This document shows, piece by piece, positions 35,640-42,972 of a DNA stretch of 64,000 nt. The position numbers were made by a program, and so were the translations under genes. Origin of the DNA: Amaricoccus macauensis (lineage in GTDB: Bacteria > Pseudomonadota > Alphaproteobacteria > Rhodobacterales > Rhodobacteraceae); the NCBI RefSeq assembly GCF_014201905.1, contig NZ_JACHFM010000002.1, forward strand, positions 930,001-994,000. Reading direction: 5' to 3'. Under the pieces are notes generated by a model. It worked only from the letters and a program-made list of their open reading frames with translations, had not been told where the DNA came from and made no database searches. The first letter of the stretch is position 1. Each line of letters opens with the position of its first letter.

Positions 35640-35655
35640 TGGCCCGCGATTTGCG
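35640..35655 (+). promoter_or_regulatory. sigma-54 promoter of the WD40/65-aa gene pair
   Basis: TGGCCC GCGAT TTGCG, with T before it, keeps the invariant GG-N10-GC spacing and all but two consensus bases of TGGCAC-N5-TTGCW. The start site would be near 35667, 35 bases before ATG 35702, with a GGAGG ribosome site between. Confidence 0.7.
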
Positions 35656-35701
35656 TCTCCGCTGGTACGCGCCGTGCCGACGCGCTCCGAGGAGGACCGC
35701 C

Positions 35702-36781
35702 ATGAATGACCAGAGCAACCGGGCACTCACGCTCTTCGATCTCATCGCCCGTTGCTGGCAAACGGGTGATGCCGTGGCGGAGGCGCGTTTCGCCGCCGAC
35801 GGCACCGCGGCTTTCGCCACGTCCGGCGGGGCTGTGCTGATCGCGGGCGCTCCCGACGATGAGCCGCCCGACAGTCGGATCCGCGTGAGCGGCGACCTCG
35901 GGCAGACGACGATCCGGCCGCGCGAGCGCGATCCCGCGCCGCTGGCCGCCGTGACCGATCTCTGCGACGGGGTGCCGGCCTTCGCCGCGGCGGGCACCGG
36001 GTTTCTCGCCGGGACGGCGGGCGGCCGGGTGCTGCGCCTCGATGGCGCTGGCACGGCCACGCCGCTCTTCAGTCTCGACGGGCCGGTGGTGGCGCTCGAT
36101 CACGTGGCCGGGATCACCGCCGCGGCGGACGAGCGTGCGCTGGTCACGATGCAGAGCGGCACGGTGCGGCGTCGGGAGATCCCGGGCTTTCGCACCCTCG
36201 CACTCTCGCCGGACGGCCGGCGGCTCGCCGCAGCCAACGCCGCGCAGGTGGTGATCTTCGAGCGTGAGGGGGACGAGACGGTCCCGCTGCGCAACGTCTC
36301 GCGACTCGCCTGGCGCGATGACGGCCGCTGGCTGGCCGCCGCCCTCGGAGCGGACGGGCTCGCGCTCGTCGATGCCGAAGCGCCCGAGCCCGTCCATCAC
36401 CTGCGGAGCTTCCCCGCCGCCGTGCGGAGCCTCGCCTGGAGCCGCCCCGCGAACGCGGTGACCGCGGCGGGTGCGTTCCGCATCGCCGCCTGGGACGCAG
36501 GCGCGCTGCCCTCGACCGAGCAGGCGCTTCTGACCGGCCAGCCGGGGCTCGTCGTTGTCGAGGCCGTTGCGGCGCATCCGGGCCGGCCGCTCGTTGCCGC
36601 CGGCTACGCCAACGGTCAGGTCGTTCTGGCGCAGGTCGGCACGCGCGACGAGCTCCTGCTGCGGCAGGCCGGTGCCGCCATCACCTGCCTCGCCTTCTCG
36701 CCGGACGGACGTCACCTGGCGATCGGCGACGCGAGTGGCGCGGCGGCAATCGCAACCTTCCCGCGCAACATGTTCAAGTAG
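35702..36781 (+). CDS. WD40/beta-propeller repeat protein
   Basis: 359 residues from ATG 35702 (GGAGG upstream). Repeated blades of about 40 residues are seen, for example FRTLALSPDGRRLAAANAAQ, VSRLAWRDDGRWLAAALGAD, VRSLAWSRPANAVTAAGAFR and ITCLAFSPDGRHLAIGDASG, giving about seven blades. No signal peptide, so cytoplasmic; such propellers serve as protein-interaction scaffolds. It has its own sigma-54 promoter and is followed 12 bases later by a 65-residue protein. A partner of the oxidation system is plausible, although no link is described that I know of. Confidence 0.85.
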   Translation: MNDQSNRALTLFDLIARCWQTGDAVAEARFAADGTAAFATSGGAVLIAGAPDDEPPDSRIRVSGDLGQTTIRPRERDPAPLAAVTDLCDGVPAFAAAGTGFLAGTAGGRVLRLDGAGTATPLFSLDGPVVALDHVAGITAAADERALVTMQSGTVRRREIPGFRTLALSPDGRRLAAANAAQVVIFEREGDETVPLRNVSRLAWRDDGRWLAAALGADGLALVDAEAPEPVHHLRSFPAAVRSLAWSRPANAVTAAGAFRIAAWDAGALPSTEQALLTGQPGLVVVEAVAAHPGRPLVAAGYANGQVVLAQVGTRDELLLRQAGAAITCLAFSPDGRHLAIGDASGAAAIATFPRNMFK

Positions 36782-36793
36782 GAGGAGATTCTG

Positions 36794-36991
36794 GTGAGCA
36801 CCGACACCGCCAACGCGCCCGCCACCCTGACCGAGGAAGAGCTGAGCAAGGACGCGTTCTTCACGCGTCTCGGCGATCTCTCGCAGGAAATCGTCGCGGC
36901 ACACGGGCGCGACTTCGCCATGGGCGCACTGGTCCTCGCGGCCCGCTGGATCGCAGAGGGCCGGCTCGGAGGCGAGGAAAAGCCGCACTGA
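36794..36991 (+). CDS. 65-residue hypothetical protein in the WD40 operon
   Basis: Starts at GTG 36794 with a strong AGGAGGAG site 5-12 bases upstream and 12 bases after the WD40 stop, so translation is likely. Helical, with an amphipathic core DFAMGALVLAARWIAEGRLG that could line a binding surface or dock on the propeller. No family recognised. Too small for an enzyme. Confidence 0.7.
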   Translation: MSTDTANAPATLTEEELSKDAFFTRLGDLSQEIVAAHGRDFAMGALVLAARWIAEGRLGGEEKPH

Positions 36992-36993
36992 GA

Positions 36994-37260
36994 CTACCCC
37001 GGGCGCGAGCCCTCGTAGATCAGGCAGATGGTGCGGAGCGTCGAGGCAAAGTTCGTCGCTCCGCCCTCGAACTCGGCGGACTCCTCGTGGAGCGCCGCGA
37101 TGAGTTTCGGCGTGGTGACCCCCTGACGCTCGGCCATGGAGTCGAGCACCGCCCAGAACGCCGCCTCGAGCTGGATGCTCGTGGCGTGACCGCCGATCCT
37201 GAGGGACCGGCTCACGCGCTGGAAAGGTCTCGCACCGGCGCTTGCAATCAATCCGCACAT
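36994..37260 (-). CDS. ribbon-helix-helix (RHH_4-type) protein
   Basis: 88 residues from ATG 37258-37260; a TTG eight codons earlier is possible. The pattern SRSLRIGGHATSIQLEAAFW followed by VLDSMAERQGVTTPKLIAAL and FASTLRTICLIYEG matches the RHH_4 family common in alphaproteobacteria. The beta-strand/helix/helix order suggests a DNA-binding dimer, although direct regulation has rarely been shown for this family. It lies downstream of the alcohol dehydrogenase at 37328-38380 on the same strand (67-base gap), so it may be in that sigma-54 transcript. Confidence 0.82.
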   Translation of the reverse strand: MCGLIASAGARPFQRVSRSLRIGGHATSIQLEAAFWAVLDSMAERQGVTTPKLIAALHEESAEFEGGATNFASTLRTICLIYEGSRPG

Positions 37261-37327
37261 CCAGCCCACCCCTTTCCATGACAAGTGAGGCGACCGCCGC
37301 GGCGGCCGCCCTCTCCGTGACGAGGCG

Positions 37328-38380
37328 TCAGGGGATCAGCACCGCGCGGCCGTGGATGCGGCCGGCGTTCAGGTCCTGGAGCGCCTTGTTGGCGTCGGCA
37401 AGCGAGTAGTCCACGGTCGTCAGGTTCACCAGCCCGCGGTCGGCCAGCGCCATCAGCTCGACGAGCTCGGCCCATGTGCCGACGAGATTGCCGATGATGT
37501 TCTTCTCGGTGATCACCATGTCAACGGTCGGAACGACGATGTTCTCGCCGTAGCCCACCACGTAGTAGCTGCCCATGCTGCGGGTCATGGCGAGGCCCTT
37601 GGCGGTCATGCCCTTCTCGCCGACGAAGTCGATGACCGCCTCCGAGCCGAGCCCGCCGGTCAGCGCAAGCAGTGCCTCGACTTCGTTGCCGTCCGCCTTC
37701 ACCAGCTTGTCGGCGCCGATCTTCTCGGCGAGCTTCAGGGAGTCGTCGGACTTGTCGACGACGATCACGTCCGCCGCGCACATGGCCTTCAGGCACTGGA
37801 TCGCGATGTGGCCGAGGCCGCCCGCGCCGATCACCACGACGCTCTCGCCGGGCAGCAGGTGCCGCGTTGCCTTCTTCACCGCACGATAGGCGGTAAGGCC
37901 GGCGTCGGCGTAGGGGGCCACCTCCTTCGGCGCCAGCGTCTTGGGCAGGGCGACGATATTGCGCTCGGACGTGGACAGGTACTCGGCATATCCGCCATTG
38001 GAATCGAGCCCGGGGAACGTGCCCGGCCCGTGCATGTCGTGGCCGCGACGGCAGGCGAGGCAGGTGCCGCCGGAGATCTTCGGGTGGACGATCACCGGGT
38101 CGCCGACTTTCAGGCCTTCGACCTCCTTGCCGATCTCCTCCACCCAGCCGGCGTTCTCGTGCCCCATGATGAGCGGCAGGAGATGATGGCCGTCCGGGTC
38201 CATGTGCGGCTTCCACACGCCCTCGATGATGTGGAGGTCGGTCCGGCACACGCCGGCGCCGCCGATCCGCACGATGACGTCGGTCGACTTCTCGATCTTC
38301 GGATCCGGGACATCCTGCAGCGTCACCCACGAGTCGGCCGTGAGCTTCTCGTCATACTGGTTCAGGACCTGGGCCTTCAT
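37328..38380 (-). CDS. NAD-dependent zinc alcohol dehydrogenase
   Basis: 350 residues from ATG 38378-38380, with GGAGG 9 bases upstream. MDR-family enzyme with catalytic zinc ligands in GVCRTDLHI and IMGHENAGW. The structural-zinc loop is reduced to CLACRRGHDMHG. The nucleotide fold is VVIGAGGLGHIAIQCLK, with Asp in VVDKSDDS favouring NAD. It differs clearly from the secondary alcohol dehydrogenase at 28863. A sigma-54 promoter sits 40 bases upstream, so it is probably induced with the monooxygenase and could take propan-1-ol or another product alcohol. Confidence 0.92.
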   Translation of the reverse strand: MKAQVLNQYDEKLTADSWVTLQDVPDPKIEKSTDVIVRIGGAGVCRTDLHIIEGVWKPHMDPDGHHLLPLIMGHENAGWVEEIGKEVEGLKVGDPVIVHPKISGGTCLACRRGHDMHGPGTFPGLDSNGGYAEYLSTSERNIVALPKTLAPKEVAPYADAGLTAYRAVKKATRHLLPGESVVVIGAGGLGHIAIQCLKAMCAADVIVVDKSDDSLKLAEKIGADKLVKADGNEVEALLALTGGLGSEAVIDFVGEKGMTAKGLAMTRSMGSYYVVGYGENIVVPTVDMVITEKNIIGNLVGTWAELVELMALADRGLVNLTTVDYSLADANKALQDLNAGRIHGRAVLIP

Positions 38381-38419
38381 CACGCGATTCCTCCGTTGCG
38401 TGGTCATTGCCCGTATTCA

Positions 38420-38435
38420 AGCAAGCACCATGCCA
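38420..38435 (-). promoter_or_regulatory. sigma-54 promoter of the second alcohol dehydrogenase
   Basis: On the minus strand, TGGCAT GGTGC TTGCT, one base off the TGGCAC-N5-TTGCW consensus and preceded by C. Transcription would start near 38408, 28 bases before the ATG, leaving just room for the ribosome site. Confidence 0.85.
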
Positions 38436-38710
38436 GTCACCTCCGGCCAGTTCCGACAAGCGGAACCGGCGCTTTCGTGCCGAAGGAAATCAGGTGAATT
38501 GGGATGCGCGCGAGGCGCACGGCATCGGTCGACGATAAGCACCTGACACACTCACAGGTCGTTCCCGCGGGAATGCCGGCGGCGGATGATTTCAAGGTGC
38601 GTCGCGGAATGGATCCTCGCGAGGATCCCCGGGCGACAGCGTCGAGCCGTCTTTGCGGGCCGTATCTGCCCCGGCGCGCACTGGCGCCGAGGCTCCTCTC
38701 CGTCAAGGCG

Positions 38711-38806
38711 TCAGATTGACGCCCAGTCGCTGAACTTCACCCCGACAGGGGGCTTCGGCGCCGGCTTCTGCGGTGCCGCTGGCGGCTTCTTTTCGCCACG
38801 ATCCAT
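38711..38806 (-). CDS. 31-residue ORF, proline/lysine-rich
   Basis: An ATG-started frame with GGAG 11 bases upstream encodes 31 residues: a charged start (MDRGEKKPP), a Pro/Ala/Lys middle (AAPQKPAPKPP) and a distinct end (VGVKFSDWASI). The codons fit the genome's use. It lies in the 620-base gap (38381-39000) between the alcohol dehydrogenase and the DUF3072 gene, which otherwise holds only the sigma-54 promoter and scattered half-sites. Whether it is translated is unknown. Confidence 0.35.
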   Translation of the reverse strand: MDRGEKKPPAAPQKPAPKPPVGVKFSDWASI

Positions 38807-38828
38807 CACTCAGTACTCCGGTCTAGAG

Positions 38829-38975
38829 CGTTACCCCGCGGTCCGGCCACGGTCCGTGTAACATACTCGTCCTCGACCGCGGTTTCAGGACCGTGGCAGG
38901 CGTTGTAACGAACATCTCATCGGATGTGTCCTTGAGGCAACGCGGCGGAACCCTGAAGCATCGTGAAGCGTTACA
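38829..38975. promoter_or_regulatory. dispersed TGTAAC/GTTACA half-sites
   Basis: GTTAC at 38830, TGTAAC at 38857 and 38904, and GTTACA at 38970, spread over 147 bases upstream of DUF3072 and 400-540 bases from the second alcohol dehydrogenase promoter. They repeat the half-site seen in the prmA enhancer array. The spacing is irregular, so binding by the same activator is uncertain. Confidence 0.35.
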
Positions 38976-39000
38976 TGAGCAGCAAAGGACTTCACCCTCG

Positions 39001-39240
39001 ATGATCGACGATCCCGACGATGCCATCCCCAGCAAGACCGGCGACCCGGACCCTGCCGAGTATGCCAACACATCGAAGAATCCCCGGGACTGGGTAACCG
39101 GGGACGAACGCATGAGCCGCGAGGAGGCAGCCTATCTCAGGGTGCGTTGCGCCGAGGCCGGCGTTGATTTCGACCAGACCCTGACGAAGGCGGCGGCGGC
39201 CGAACTCATCGACCAGCTGAAACCGCAGATCGCGAGCTGA
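39001..39240 (+). CDS. DUF3072 family protein
   Basis: 79 residues from ATG 39001, with AAAGGA upstream. The core KNPRDWVTGDERMSREEAAY followed by LRVRCAEAGVDFDQTLTKAAAAELIDQL, read as a landmark, is DUF3072, a short family of unknown function often made of a disordered, acidic N-terminus and two helices. It stands alone between the monooxygenase island and flagellar genes. Confidence 0.82.
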   Translation: MIDDPDDAIPSKTGDPDPAEYANTSKNPRDWVTGDERMSREEAAYLRVRCAEAGVDFDQTLTKAAAAELIDQLKPQIAS

Positions 39241-39364
39241 CCGCCGGGCGCAGCCCAGCGCCGACCGGCGGGCGGAAAGCGGAAAGCCGATCCGGCAGAA
39301 CCGGCGCATCAGCGCCGGGGCGCTGAATTGCCGCGAGATCCAGACCATCTGACGCTTGCGACCG

Positions 39365-40063
39365 CTAGCGGACGGCGCTCACCTCGTCGAGCGCGAGTTG
39401 GGTACCGTCTCCGACAACGAGCATCGGCGAGCCGTCGACGATGCGCACCTCTTCCACGGGAGCAAAGACCCGGCCGGTGTCGCTGCCGAGGAGCGCATCG
39501 CCGTCGTAGCTGTCGAGCCTGAAGCCATAGCGACCATCCGCGACCGTGGTGCCGAGCGAGTCGGTGCCGTCCCACGTCACGCTTCCCGACGTTGCATCGA
39601 CCGGCGTGCGGGACACTTCCCGACCGAAGTCGTTCGTCACGACGAGGACAGTCCTGTCGGCTCCCGGCGTCGCGGTGACATCGACCTCGATCGGCTGGCC
39701 GGTGAAATCCGCGCTCTGCGGTGCCCGCACCTCCCGGCCGATCCATTCGGCGAGGTTGGCATTCCCGGTGGAGAGCGCGCCGAAGATGCTTCCGAGCTGA
39801 TCGTTGGTGCGGATCTGCTGCTCGACCGCGGAGAAGCTGGCGAGCTGCGCGACGAACTGCGTCGACTCCATCGGCTGCAACGGATCCTGATTCTGCATCT
39901 GGGTGGTGAGGAGCTTCAGGAACGTATCGAAATCGGCGTTGATCGCGGTCTTTGCCTTGTCGCTCGGATCAGTCGCCGAAGCCTTCGTCTTTGCCGTCAC
40001 CGGGGTGCCGGCCGTGAAGGTTGGCACGGGCGTTGGCACGGGGCCGGGGCTGCTCACGGACAT
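39365..40063 (-). CDS. flgD: flagellar hook assembly (capping) protein FlgD
   Basis: 232 residues. Caps the growing hook and guides FlgE polymerisation outside the cell. The N-terminal export/capping motif DFDTFLKLLTTQMQNQDPLQPMES, read as a landmark at residues 44-67, and TQFVAQLASFSAVEQQIRTN are diagnostic; the FLG_D barrel follows (WDGTDSLGTTVADGRYGF). AAAGGA is the ribosome site. Immediately downstream of fliK, as usual for hook genes. Confidence 0.95.
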   Translation of the reverse strand: MSVSSPGPVPTPVPTFTAGTPVTAKTKASATDPSDKAKTAINADFDTFLKLLTTQMQNQDPLQPMESTQFVAQLASFSAVEQQIRTNDQLGSIFGALSTGNANLAEWIGREVRAPQSADFTGQPIEVDVTATPGADRTVLVVTNDFGREVSRTPVDATSGSVTWDGTDSLGTTVADGRYGFRLDSYDGDALLGSDTGRVFAPVEEVRIVDGSPMLVVGDGTQLALDEVSAVR

Positions 40064-40071
40064 GGGTCGAT

Positions 40072-40097
40072 CCTTTCAGAGGCGCCTTTCAGAGGCG
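40072..40097. repeat. 13-bp tandem duplication over the flgD ribosome site
   Basis: CCTTTCAGAGGCG is present twice in direct tandem, spanning the fliK stop region and the flgD leader. On the minus strand each copy carries GAAAGG, so flgD has two candidate ribosome sites. Probably a slippage duplication. Confidence 0.85.
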
Positions 40098-41339
40098 AAT
40101 GTCGAGGGCGCCGTCGACGCGGGGCTGCGGGAGGGACACCGCCGGGCCGGAGGCGGGTGCATCCCCCGTGGCAAGAGCGAAGGCGGCGCGCTCAGGGATC
40201 GGCGCGGGGAGGCCGCGTCCGACGCCCGCATCGGTGCCGGCGCTGAAGCTGAGGTTGACGTCGGAATAGCCGGCGTTGCCGAGCTCGCGCGCGAGGACGT
40301 CGGCGTGCCGCCGCAGGAGGTCGTGGGTCTCCGGGCGCTCCGCCAGAACGATGGCCTGCATGCCGCCCTTCTCGGTCGGGCTGAGGTGGATCTCGACCCG
40401 GCCGAGCTCGGGCGGATCAAGGCGCAACTCGACCTTGCGGGCAGCGTGCCCGCCCTTGCCGACCGCGACCGCCACCTGACCGGCCAGCGCCTCCGGCCGC
40501 ACCTGCGGGTCCGGCGCAAGCGGAGCCGCCTCTGGCGCGGGCGCGGACGCGGACCCCGCAGCCGGCTGCGGAACGAACTGCCAGCCGACGACTCCCGGAA
40601 CTGGCGTCGTCGGCGTCAGCGTCGGGCCCGGCGTCGCCGCACTGGCGACAGCCATGCCCGCGACGGACGTGGCCGTGTCCGCGCCGGGCTGCACCGGACG
40701 GCCGACGGTCTGCGTGTCGCCGCGCGCCTCCGCCGCGGCGACGTCATCCCCGGGTTCGACCGGCCGGGCTGGCTGGGCGGCAGGCGCGGGCGGCAACGCC
40801 AGTGTCGCCGGAGCGGAACCCGGCGCCGGCGGCGCGACGGCGTCCGGCACCGAAACCGACGCGAGGACTGGTCCGCGCACCAGTTCGGGCGCCACGAGCG
40901 ATCGGCCCGGCATCCCCGGCTCCGGCGCGCGCGGATCGACGGCAGGCGCCGCAACCGGCGCTTGCGCCTCCGGGGCAATCGCTTGGGGGGCAATCGCTTG
41001 GGGGGCGATCGCTTGGGGGGCGATCGACGGGGAGGCGATGGGCCATGTGACACCCGCGACGATTGCCTCCGCGCCGCCGGAGGTCTCGGGGTCGGGCGGG
41101 GCCGGCGCCTCGACCGGGCGCCCGTCCGGCCTGCCGTGCGGCAGCGGAACTCCACGGGCCGCAGGCTGCGCGACAGGCTGTGCGACGTCCGCCAGGAGAT
41201 CGAAGACGGGAAGCACACTCAACGCCGCCTCCCCAGCGGTCGGACCGGCCGCCGCTGTCGCACTGCCGGCTGGCGCCGAAGGGGCAGTCGGTCGGGAGAT
41301 GGGCTTGGGGCCGGCGAGGGCCTGGTCCGGGGCGAGCAT
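40089..41339 (-). CDS. fliK: flagellar hook-length control protein FliK
   Basis: 416 residues. Secreted ruler that switches export from hook to filament subunits. The long Pro/Ala-rich N-terminal part is low complexity; the C-terminal Flg_hook domain is clear: KVELRLDPPELGRVEIHLSP, then LLRRHADVLARELGNAGYSDVNLSF, read as landmarks at residues 318-375. A five-residue repeat (QAIAP) occupies the middle. Upstream of flgD with 25 bases between, and divergent from the rod-binding gene. Confidence 0.92.
   Translation of the reverse strand: MLAPDQALAGPKPISRPTAPSAPAGSATAAAGPTAGEAALSVLPVFDLLADVAQPVAQPAARGVPLPHGRPDGRPVEAPAPPDPETSGGAEAIVAGVTWPIASPSIAPQAIAPQAIAPQAIAPEAQAPVAAPAVDPRAPEPGMPGRSLVAPELVRGPVLASVSVPDAVAPPAPGSAPATLALPPAPAAQPARPVEPGDDVAAAEARGDTQTVGRPVQPGADTATSVAGMAVASAATPGPTLTPTTPVPGVVGWQFVPQPAAGSASAPAPEAAPLAPDPQVRPEALAGQVAVAVGKGGHAARKVELRLDPPELGRVEIHLSPTEKGGMQAIVLAERPETHDLLRRHADVLARELGNAGYSDVNLSFSAGTDAGVGRGLPAPIPERAAFALATGDAPASGPAVSLPQPRVDGALDIRL
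40976..41035. repeat. 15-bp tandem repeat inside fliK, four copies
   Basis: Units of CAATCGCTTGGGGGG and close variants repeat four times in frame and encode the QAIAP series of FliK. As the unit is 15 bases, copy-number change would lengthen or shorten the ruler by five residues without breaking the frame. Confidence 0.9.
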
Positions 41340-41452
41340 CGCATCTCCGAGAAGCGCGTGGGGACTGGTCCGGTGTTGCGCGGCAAGCGTTACGATATCT
41401 TTACCGGCGGAGCGTCATGGTCCCGGCATCGCCCCCACGGCCGGAGCCGCAG

Positions 41453-41785
41453 ATGCAGATTTCCCCCCTCCCTGCCCTCGGCATGCGCCAGCCGCCGGGC
41501 GGCACCGCAAGAGCGGCGCCTGATACCGCGAGAGCGGCGCCCGATGCCGCCCGCGATGCCGCCGCCCACAAGGTGGCGGAAGGCTTTGAGGCGAGCTTTC
41601 TCGCCGAGATGCTGAAATACACCGGCCTCAATGCCCGGTCCGAGAGCTTCGGCGGCGGTGTCGGCGAGGAGGCGTTCGGCAGCCTCCTCACTGAAGAATA
41701 CGCGAAACTCCTCGCGGCTCGCGGCGGCATCGGCCTCGCCGAACGCATCTTCGACGTCATCAAGCACAGGGAGAGCGGCACATGA
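41453..41785 (+). CDS. flagellar rod-binding protein (FlgJ N-domain/CheL type)
   Basis: 110 residues from ATG 41453, or 122 from ATG 41417. It contains only the rod-binding domain: AHKVAEGFEASFLAEMLKYTG, then FGSLLTEEYAKLLAARGGIGLAERIFDVI, as landmarks. The muramidase domain of enterobacterial FlgJ is missing, as in alphaproteobacterial CheL/FlgJ proteins. It probably caps or scaffolds the rod in the periplasm. Overlaps the FlgN-like gene by 4 bases. Confidence 0.86.
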   Translation: MQISPLPALGMRQPPGGTARAAPDTARAAPDAARDAAAHKVAEGFEASFLAEMLKYTGLNARSESFGGGVGEEAFGSLLTEEYAKLLAARGGIGLAERIFDVIKHRESGT

Positions 41786-42144
41786 TCGCCCGGATCCTCA
41801 CCTCCGCCCGCTACGCGCGCGTCCTCAGGCTGCTCGACCTCGAGCGCCGGCTGATCCTGAACGGGCCGCTGACCGGCCTGAAGGCCATCGTCGAGCAACG
41901 CGAGGCCGCGGTCGCCGAGATCCTCGAAAGCGAGACCGACCTGCCGGAAGCCTTCCTCACCGCGTTGAAGGCCCGCGCCGAGCGCAACAGCCGGCTGATC
42001 CTCGCCTCGCTCGCCGGCGTCCGCTCGGGGATCGCCCGGATCGACGAGATCGCCAGGGAATGTGGCGAGCTCCGCACCTACACCGCAGCCGGCGCCCCGG
42101 TCGCGGTGCGCTCCCCTGAGACGACACGCGACCACCGCGCCTGA
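41782..42144 (+). CDS. FlgN-like flagellar export chaperone (probable)
   Basis: 120 residues, almost entirely helical with a long amphipathic coiled-coil character (VLRLLDLERRLILNGPLTGL, AERNSRLILASLAGVRSGIARI). Sequence similarity to FlgN cannot be proven by eye, but size, helicity and coupling (ATGA overlap) to the rod-binding gene match the FlgN-like chaperones beside cheL/flgJ in Rhodobacter-type flagellar clusters. It would hold hook-associated proteins FlgK and FlgL for export. Confidence 0.65.
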   Translation: MIARILTSARYARVLRLLDLERRLILNGPLTGLKAIVEQREAAVAEILESETDLPEAFLTALKARAERNSRLILASLAGVRSGIARIDEIARECGELRTYTAAGAPVAVRSPETTRDHRA

Positions 42145-42305
42145 CGGCGGTATGGTTAACGCCGGAGCGCCCCCGGACATGAGCGTAGCCAGAATGGGTC
42201 CGGCGGTGAATGCCTGCTGACCGCTTAACGTTAACGCACGCGTCCTGACCCTCGCAACGCCGGTGACCCGTTGCACCGGCCCCGTTCCGTTGCCGGCCAC
42301 GAAAA

Positions 42306-42329
42306 AGGCCCGCTCTCGAGAGCGGGCCT
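42306..42329 (-). terminator. rho-independent terminator of hsp20
   Basis: AGGCCCGCTCTCGAGAGCGGGCCT is a perfect 24-base palindrome in two 12-base arms; on the minus strand it runs into TTTTTC. It lies 49 bases beyond the hsp20 stop and may also slow convergent transcription from the flagellar genes. Confidence 0.9.
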
Positions 42330-42377
42330 CCACTTCAGCCGTCATCAACGGCAGTTGAGCTGTCAAGCAGTCAGGCG

Positions 42378-42845
42378 TCAAGCTGCCGCCTGAGCCTCCA
42401 CCGGCTGGGCCTCAAGGGCTTTGGTGCCGCTGATCTCGATCTTGCGGGGCTTCAGCGCCTCGGGGATCTCGCGCACGAGGCTGACGTGCAGCAGGCCGTT
42501 CTCGGTTACCGCCTCGACGACGCGCACATGATCCGCGAGCTGGAAGCGGCGCTCGAAGGCGCGCGTGGCAATGCCGCGGTGCAGGACGTTGGTCTTCTCC
42601 TCGGCCTCGGCCTTGCGTCCGGTCACGATCAGCTGGCCGTCGCGCACCTCGACGCTCAGTTCGGCGTCAGCGAAACCGGCAACCGCGAGCGTGATGCGAT
42701 AGGCGTCATCGCCAGTCTTCTCGATGTTGTAGGGCGGATAGGAATTCTGCGTCACGTCGGACGACAGTGCCTGGTCGAGAACATTGGCAAGACGATCGAA
42801 GCCGACAGTCGAGCGATAGAGCGGGGAAAAGTCAAAGTGGCGCAT
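42378..42845 (-). CDS. small heat-shock protein Hsp20 (IbpA type)
   Basis: 155 residues from ATG 42843-42845, with AAGGA upstream; an in-frame ATG at 42872 would add nine residues. Opens MRHFDFSPLYRSTVGFDRL as in IbpA, with the alpha-crystallin domain at residues about 38-130 (YRITLAVAGFADAELSVEV, the FERRFQLADHVRV segment and NGLLHVSLVREIPE) and an IEI anchoring motif near KPRKIEISG. An ATP-independent holdase. The ACD ends with an Ala-rich tail. Confidence 0.94.
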   Translation of the reverse strand: MRHFDFSPLYRSTVGFDRLANVLDQALSSDVTQNSYPPYNIEKTGDDAYRITLAVAGFADAELSVEVRDGQLIVTGRKAEAEEKTNVLHRGIATRAFERRFQLADHVRVVEAVTENGLLHVSLVREIPEALKPRKIEISGTKALEAQPVEAQAAA

Positions 42846-42947
42846 GCTTGCATCCTTCACGAAGCGATACATGGATCGGACCTTCCAATGGACAGGTCCT
42901 CGTCTTCTCCATCCGGGCCGATGATCGGCCCCGGACGCTCCGTACTT

Positions 42948-42972
42948 GGGATAGCCCTCAGCGGGTTTCAAG
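42948..42972 (-). promoter_or_regulatory. possible heat-shock (RpoH) promoter of hsp20
   Basis: On the minus strand CTTGAAA (overlapping the protease stop) is followed after 12 bases by TATCCC, resembling the RpoH -35 CTTGAA and CCCATnT-type -10. The leader downstream has a GGGCCGAT/ATCGGCCC stem and CTTC/GAAG complementarity over the AAGGA ribosome site, so thermometer-like control is imaginable but weakly supported. Confidence 0.4.
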
